Origin: VXYL01 sp963666465
GTDB taxonomy: Bacteria; Pseudomonadota; Gammaproteobacteria; Pseudomonadales; Azotimanducaceae
DNA: 64,000 nucleotides
Direction of reading: 5' to 3'
NCBI GenBank assembly: GCA_963666465.1
Contig: OY762824.1
Location: 5,642,001-5,706,000 of the forward strand
This document shows positions 61,001 through 64,000 of this stretch, in pieces. Both the position numbers and the translations under genes were made by a program. The notes beneath the pieces are model-generated. The model made no database searches. It had not been told where the DNA came from and saw only the letters and a list, made by a program, of their open reading frames with translations. Position 1 is the stretch's first letter, and each line of letters opens with the position of its first letter.

Positions 61001-61774
61001 TCAGCCTTCCAAGCGCCACCAAGCGTCGCGTGTCTGATGCGGTCCAACGAAACACTGGCGGAACTGGGCGAGTTCGTTCTTTACTCGTCCCGCGAACACT
61101 TGGTGCTCGCCTGCGAAACCTACGGCCTTGGCGTGCTCCGCCAGGCTATTGCGAATCTTGGTGGTTGGCGCCAAGGCCGTTGGCAGCGCTTGCTCGTGAT
61201 CTATGAGCAAGTACTGGCCCCGGCCTTCGAACAGTAAATTGCCTAGTGTTCGATCTTCGTTCCCAACCCACTCATCGAAGGCTATGGCCCGCGGCAAGAG
61301 GAGCCAATCCAGAAGCATGTCCTCAGTGCGGCGATTTCGACGCAGCACCTGTCGCAAGTCCACACCGCGGCGCTCTACCCCAAACGCGAATTTGCCCTCG
61401 CCGTGGAGTTCGAGAAGATGTCGGCCTTCAGGGGAACTCGAAACGTCGAGCAAGACGGCCCGGGGCACGGGCAATCCCAATGCGCTTGCTAGCAGATTGC
61501 ACAGCACTTCCCGCACTAGCGCCACAAGAACCGTTGCCTTCGGACAACGCTTCTTGCCCCAGCCCAAGCCGCCCTATCACCCTGTCGGACTTCGCCGAGA
61601 CGGCAAAGCCCGACAGGCTGCTAGCTGGTACGACCGACATGGCTTGACGAAGACGGGGAAGAGCTCGCCGTTGCCCGCCCATGCTTGAACGACGCCTTTG
61701 CCGTCGTCGACCGACACGATGGGTTCGTGCAGATCGAAGACGGACAATGACCGCACATCTGCAATCAAGGGCAT
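61001..61774 (-). pseudogene. HipA-like kinase gene split by element E
   Basis: The N-terminal part from ATG 61774 reads MPLIADVRSLSVFDLHEPIV, VDDGKGVVQAWAGNGELFPV and FVKPCRSYQLA. The C-terminal part reads VREVLCNLLASALGLPVPRA, FDEWVGNEDRTLGNLLFEGR and YLLIDHEQALPT, matching the kinase-like end of HipA-type proteins (NxDR..GN and LIDH). Between them lies element E (61521-61620) with CTAG on both sides. Removing E and one CTAG restores the single frame ...SYQLVREVLCNLL... exactly, so the gene was intact before insertion. HipA kinases phosphorylate glutamyl-tRNA synthetase or other targets as toxins. Confidence 0.82.
61521..61620 (-). repeat. palindromic element E, copy 4, with CTAG duplication
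   Basis: This 100-base copy is flanked by CTAG at 61517-61520 and 61621-61624, inside a HipA-like gene. It is the clearest evidence that E moves and duplicates 4 bases, because the host reading frame is restored by deleting 104 bases. The sequence is close to copy 2, less so to copies 1 and 3. Confidence 0.85.
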
Positions 61775-61946
61775 GTCCTCCAGCAAGTGGGGTGGTGCCA
61801 AGTAGGCGTCCGTACGAGCCTTGGCAACGACGTTGGTCGCCGAAGCAGGAGTTGGATCCGCCTGCGAGTTTCCTCTAGCGCTCGATGTCGCCTGTGACTC
61901 TTGCCCTTCGGCAGGAGGCACCGCCGTCCCCGTCCGTGTTGTTCGC

Positions 61947-62354
61947 CTAGTCCACCCGCGCCTTCGCAGTTCCCATTGCGACCTGCACGCCCTTCTGGTT
62001 CACCGTGGCGACGCTGAGTTCGACGATGCCGTCCTCGACGCCGACCACCGTGGCGGTTGCGTCCAGAGTGTCGCCGGGGAACACCTGGTTGGTGAAGCGC
62101 ACGCCGAACTCGGTGAGGCGGCCGTCGCCGACGTAGTTCGTCAGCATCTTGCCGGTGAGGCCCATGGTGAGCATGCCGTGGGCAAACACCGACGGATAGC
62201 CGGCGACTTCGGTGGTGAACACTTCGTCGGTGTGCACCGGGTTGTAGTCGCCGGATGCGCCGGCGTACATGACGATCTGGGTGCGCTTGAGGTCTTCGAC
62301 CAGGCGCTCGGTGTAGGTGTCGCCGGCGTTCAGTTCGCTTGCGTTCAATGCCAT
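61947..62354 (-). CDS. MaoC-like hotdog dehydratase
   Basis: This 135-residue single-hotdog protein has the R-hydratase motif YAGASGDYNPVHTDEVF and SVFAHGMLTMGLTGKM, with aspartate and histidine in the expected places. It probably hydrates or dehydrates (R)-3-hydroxyacyl thioesters. The gene downstream of a second hotdog protein (62381) on the same strand suggests a heterodimeric HadAB-like dehydratase. Confidence 0.88.
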   Translation of the reverse strand: MALNASELNAGDTYTERLVEDLKRTQIVMYAGASGDYNPVHTDEVFTTEVAGYPSVFAHGMLTMGLTGKMLTNYVGDGRLTEFGVRFTNQVFPGDTLDATATVVGVEDGIVELSVATVNQKGVQVAMGTAKARVD

Positions 62355-62380
62355 TTCAATTCCTCCTCTCTGGGCTCGAC

Positions 62381-62896
62381 TCAGCCCTGATCGACCGGGC
62401 GCTCGGTGCGGACGCCGACGCCGGTGGCGGTGATGACCAGTTCGCCGTTCTGGTCGCGGTATTCGGTGACGGACTCGCTGAACGTGAGCTTGCCGGCGCG
62501 GCGGCTCTCGCGCTCCCAGGTGTTGCCCGGCTTGGTGGTGGCCGTAAGCACGTCGCCCGGCCGGATGTGACGGTGATACACGAAGCGCTGTTCGGCGTGC
62601 AGCCCGCCGCCACCGCCTCCGCCACCACTGCCTTCGCCATCACTGCCTTCGCGAGGCCTGGCGCCGCTGGGCTTGCCGCCGGAGCCGAACCAGCCGTCGC
62701 CATCGATGGGCGGGCGCAGGCTGTAGTCCGGATCGAACTGGGCGCTCGCCTGGGCAAAGGTGGGCGGCGCGATGATGCTTCCGGGCTCGGTGCCCTCGGC
62801 ATGGTCCTCGTCGTGATAGATCGGGTTCGCATCGCCTACGGCGCGGGCGAACATCATGATGTGACTCGCCTCCACCTTGAACTTCTCAACTGCCAT
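62381..62896 (-). CDS. FAS1-like dehydratase N-terminal hotdog protein
   Basis: This 171-residue protein has EKFKVEASHIMMFARAVGDA, NPIYHDEDHA and IIAPPTFAQASAQFDPDYSL, the MaoC_dehydrat_N layout, and then RFVYHRHIRPGDVLTATTKP. A roughly 30-residue low-complexity insert rich in glycine (GEGSGGGGGGGG) interrupts the hotdog at about residues 70-100. It should pair with the MaoC-like protein encoded 26 bases downstream; in such pairs this subunit is the non-catalytic half. Confidence 0.85.
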   Translation of the reverse strand: MAVEKFKVEASHIMMFARAVGDANPIYHDEDHAEGTEPGSIIAPPTFAQASAQFDPDYSLRPPIDGDGWFGSGGKPSGARPREGSDGEGSGGGGGGGGLHAEQRFVYHRHIRPGDVLTATTKPGNTWERESRRAGKLTFSESVTEYRDQNGELVITATGVGVRTERPVDQG

Positions 62897-63131
62897 TTGT
62901 TCCCCTCAACTTTCGTGCCCCCCACGGGGCCGCCTATTCGTGATGTGCTGTCGGAGCCCTGCCGGCCCAGGCCCGCAGGAGCGAAGCGCGCAAACCTACC
63001 AGACATGCGCTGCCATGTCGTGGGCCAGATGCGGATTCGCTGCCAGGCCTGGTGCTGAGCGGCGCCGCACCCACCACCGCCTGATCGAGCGCCCCATCCG
63101 GAGCGACCAGCCTTGCGGAACCGCCAGCGCC

Positions 63132-63908
63132 CTACCGCCCCTTGAACTCCGGCTTGCGCTTCTCCAGAAACGCCGTGATGCCCTCGCGGCTGTCTTCGGT
63201 CTGCACCAGAGCCCCTTGGGCGTACTTCTCGAACATCAGCGCGCCGGCGAGGCCGGCCTCCATGCCGAAGTGGACCATCGCCTTCATCGTCCGCGGCACG
63301 AAGGGCGCGAAGCTCGCGAGGTGCTCCGCCATGCGACGAGCTTCCGGCAGCAGTTCCTCCCTGGCCACCAAGCGGGTGACGAGGCCGATGGAGAGCGCTC
63401 GTTCGGCGTCAATGGGTTTGCCCATCAGCATCATCTCCATGCCCCAGCCGCGGCCGACGATGCGCGGCAGCCGGGCGGTGGCGCCGCCGCCGGGGATGAT
63501 GCCGAGCTTGCCCTCCGGCGTGGCGAAGCGCGAGGTGGAGGTTGCGATTCGCAGGTCGCAACCTAGCGCCACCTCCAGCCCGCCGCCCATGCAGATGCCG
63601 TCGATGGCGGCGATGGTGGGTTTGGGCAGGCGTTCGAGCTGGTCCGCGAGACCCTGGACGATGGGCTCCAACGCCTTCTTGAAGTCGCGGTGCAGCACTT
63701 CGTTCAGGTCCGAGCCGGAGGCAAAGGCACGGCCGCCGGCGCCGGTGATGGTCACGACGCGCACGTCGTCGTCGGCGCCCGCACGCGCCACGGAGTGCCG
63801 CAGCTCCGCCAGCGTGGCGAGGGAGATGGCGTTGTGCTTCTCCGGTCGGTTGATGGTCAGAAGCGCCATCGGCCCCTCGACTTCGTAGGTCGTTTCCCTG
63901 TATTCCAT
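63132..63908 (-). CDS. enoyl-CoA hydratase/isomerase family protein
   Basis: This 258-residue crotonase-fold protein has LLTINRPEKHNAISLATLAE, GRAFASGSDLNEV (first oxyanion strand), CMGGGLEVALGCDLRIATST and PEGKLGIIPGGGATARLPRI, which carries glutamate or glycine at the positions usual for hydratases. It acts on acyl-CoA thioesters; whether it is hydratase, isomerase or hydrolase cannot be decided. ATG 63908 (MEYRETTYEV) is chosen over an in-frame start at 63938. It lies 235 bases upstream of the two hotdog genes and may share their pathway. Confidence 0.92.
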   Translation of the reverse strand: MEYRETTYEVEGPMALLTINRPEKHNAISLATLAELRHSVARAGADDDVRVVTITGAGGRAFASGSDLNEVLHRDFKKALEPIVQGLADQLERLPKPTIAAIDGICMGGGLEVALGCDLRIATSTSRFATPEGKLGIIPGGGATARLPRIVGRGWGMEMMLMGKPIDAERALSIGLVTRLVAREELLPEARRMAEHLASFAPFVPRTMKAMVHFGMEAGLAGALMFEKYAQGALVQTEDSREGITAFLEKRKPEFKGR

Positions 63909-64000
63909 GCTTCCCCGTCTTTCACTCACCGGCCACACTCAAGTGCGCCGGCGTCACGGCGCCCGGTCGCTCTGCCCGCTGCCGATCATCCTGTCCACGA

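Noticed and set aside
1..64000. tRNA, rRNA, prophage or replication origin
   Set aside because: No cloverleaf with a TTCRA arm, no rRNA-like stretch, and no phage structural or integrase genes were recognised by eye; a dedicated tRNA search would be decisive.

Overview
The window is a GC-rich stretch of bacterial chromosome. Gene content suggests a proteobacterium, most likely gammaproteobacterial and environmental: split trpG / trpDC genes, purM, a ClpP-type protease, MacAB-type export, many acyl-CoA, hotdog-fold, hydrolase and sterol-carrier-like genes, and a heavy load of insertion sequences and broken genes. The taxonomic guess is inference; no rRNA or tRNA gene was seen.

Bases 1-3,440 are a damaged flank: a frameshifted RecG-like gene, a frameshifted HicB-like antitoxin gene, and a complete IS1595-family element with 26-bp ends and an 8-bp target duplication. 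An orphan type I-E-like CRISPR repeat follows.

Bases 3,516-27,142 are a double CRISPR-Cas locus. A leftward operon (cas3, csx17, csb1, csb2) encodes a type I-U (now I-G) effector. Divergent from it run a cas4-cas1 fusion, cas2, a leader and one array of 76 repeats and 75 spacers (13,340-18,846). Just after the decayed last repeat, a textbook sigma70 promoter leads into a translationally coupled type III-B operon: an unusual CARF-HEPN protein with a second CARF-like domain at its C-terminus, then cmr1 to cmr6. The III-B module has no adaptation genes and no stand-alone cas6, so it probably uses crRNAs from the shared array, with Csb2 as the likely processing enzyme. Cmr2 keeps the GGDD cyclase motif but shows no HD domain, so it probably acts by cyclic oligoadenylate signalling to the CARF-HEPN protein. 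Spacer 1 is an inverted, diverged copy of the repeat, and two other spacers are reverse complements of each other.

Bases 27,398-45,150 are mostly metabolic: a broken NAD(P)-binding gene; trpC, trpD and trpG with an IS1380-like element between trpD and trpG; a VOC protein; an acyl-CoA dehydrogenase; a MacAB-like efflux set whose adaptor has a Spy-like insertion; an amidohydrolase; purM; and a five-gene set of two ferritin-like paralogues (one with lost metal ligands), two small SCP2-like proteins and an FmdB zinc ribbon.

Bases 45,198-51,177 form a small defence and stability island: an m5C methyltransferase divergent from a controller-restriction endonuclease fusion with C-box operators, an IS5-family element, an ImmA/IrrE-like peptidase, a GIY-YIG protein and a PIN toxin with its partner.

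Bases 51,178-64,000 hold metabolic genes (SRPBCC, FAH-family, hydrolases, ClpP, MaoC-type dehydratases, enoyl-CoA hydratase) among degraded transposases. They also hold copies of a 100-bp palindromic element, one of which splits a HipA-like kinase gene at a duplicated CTAG.
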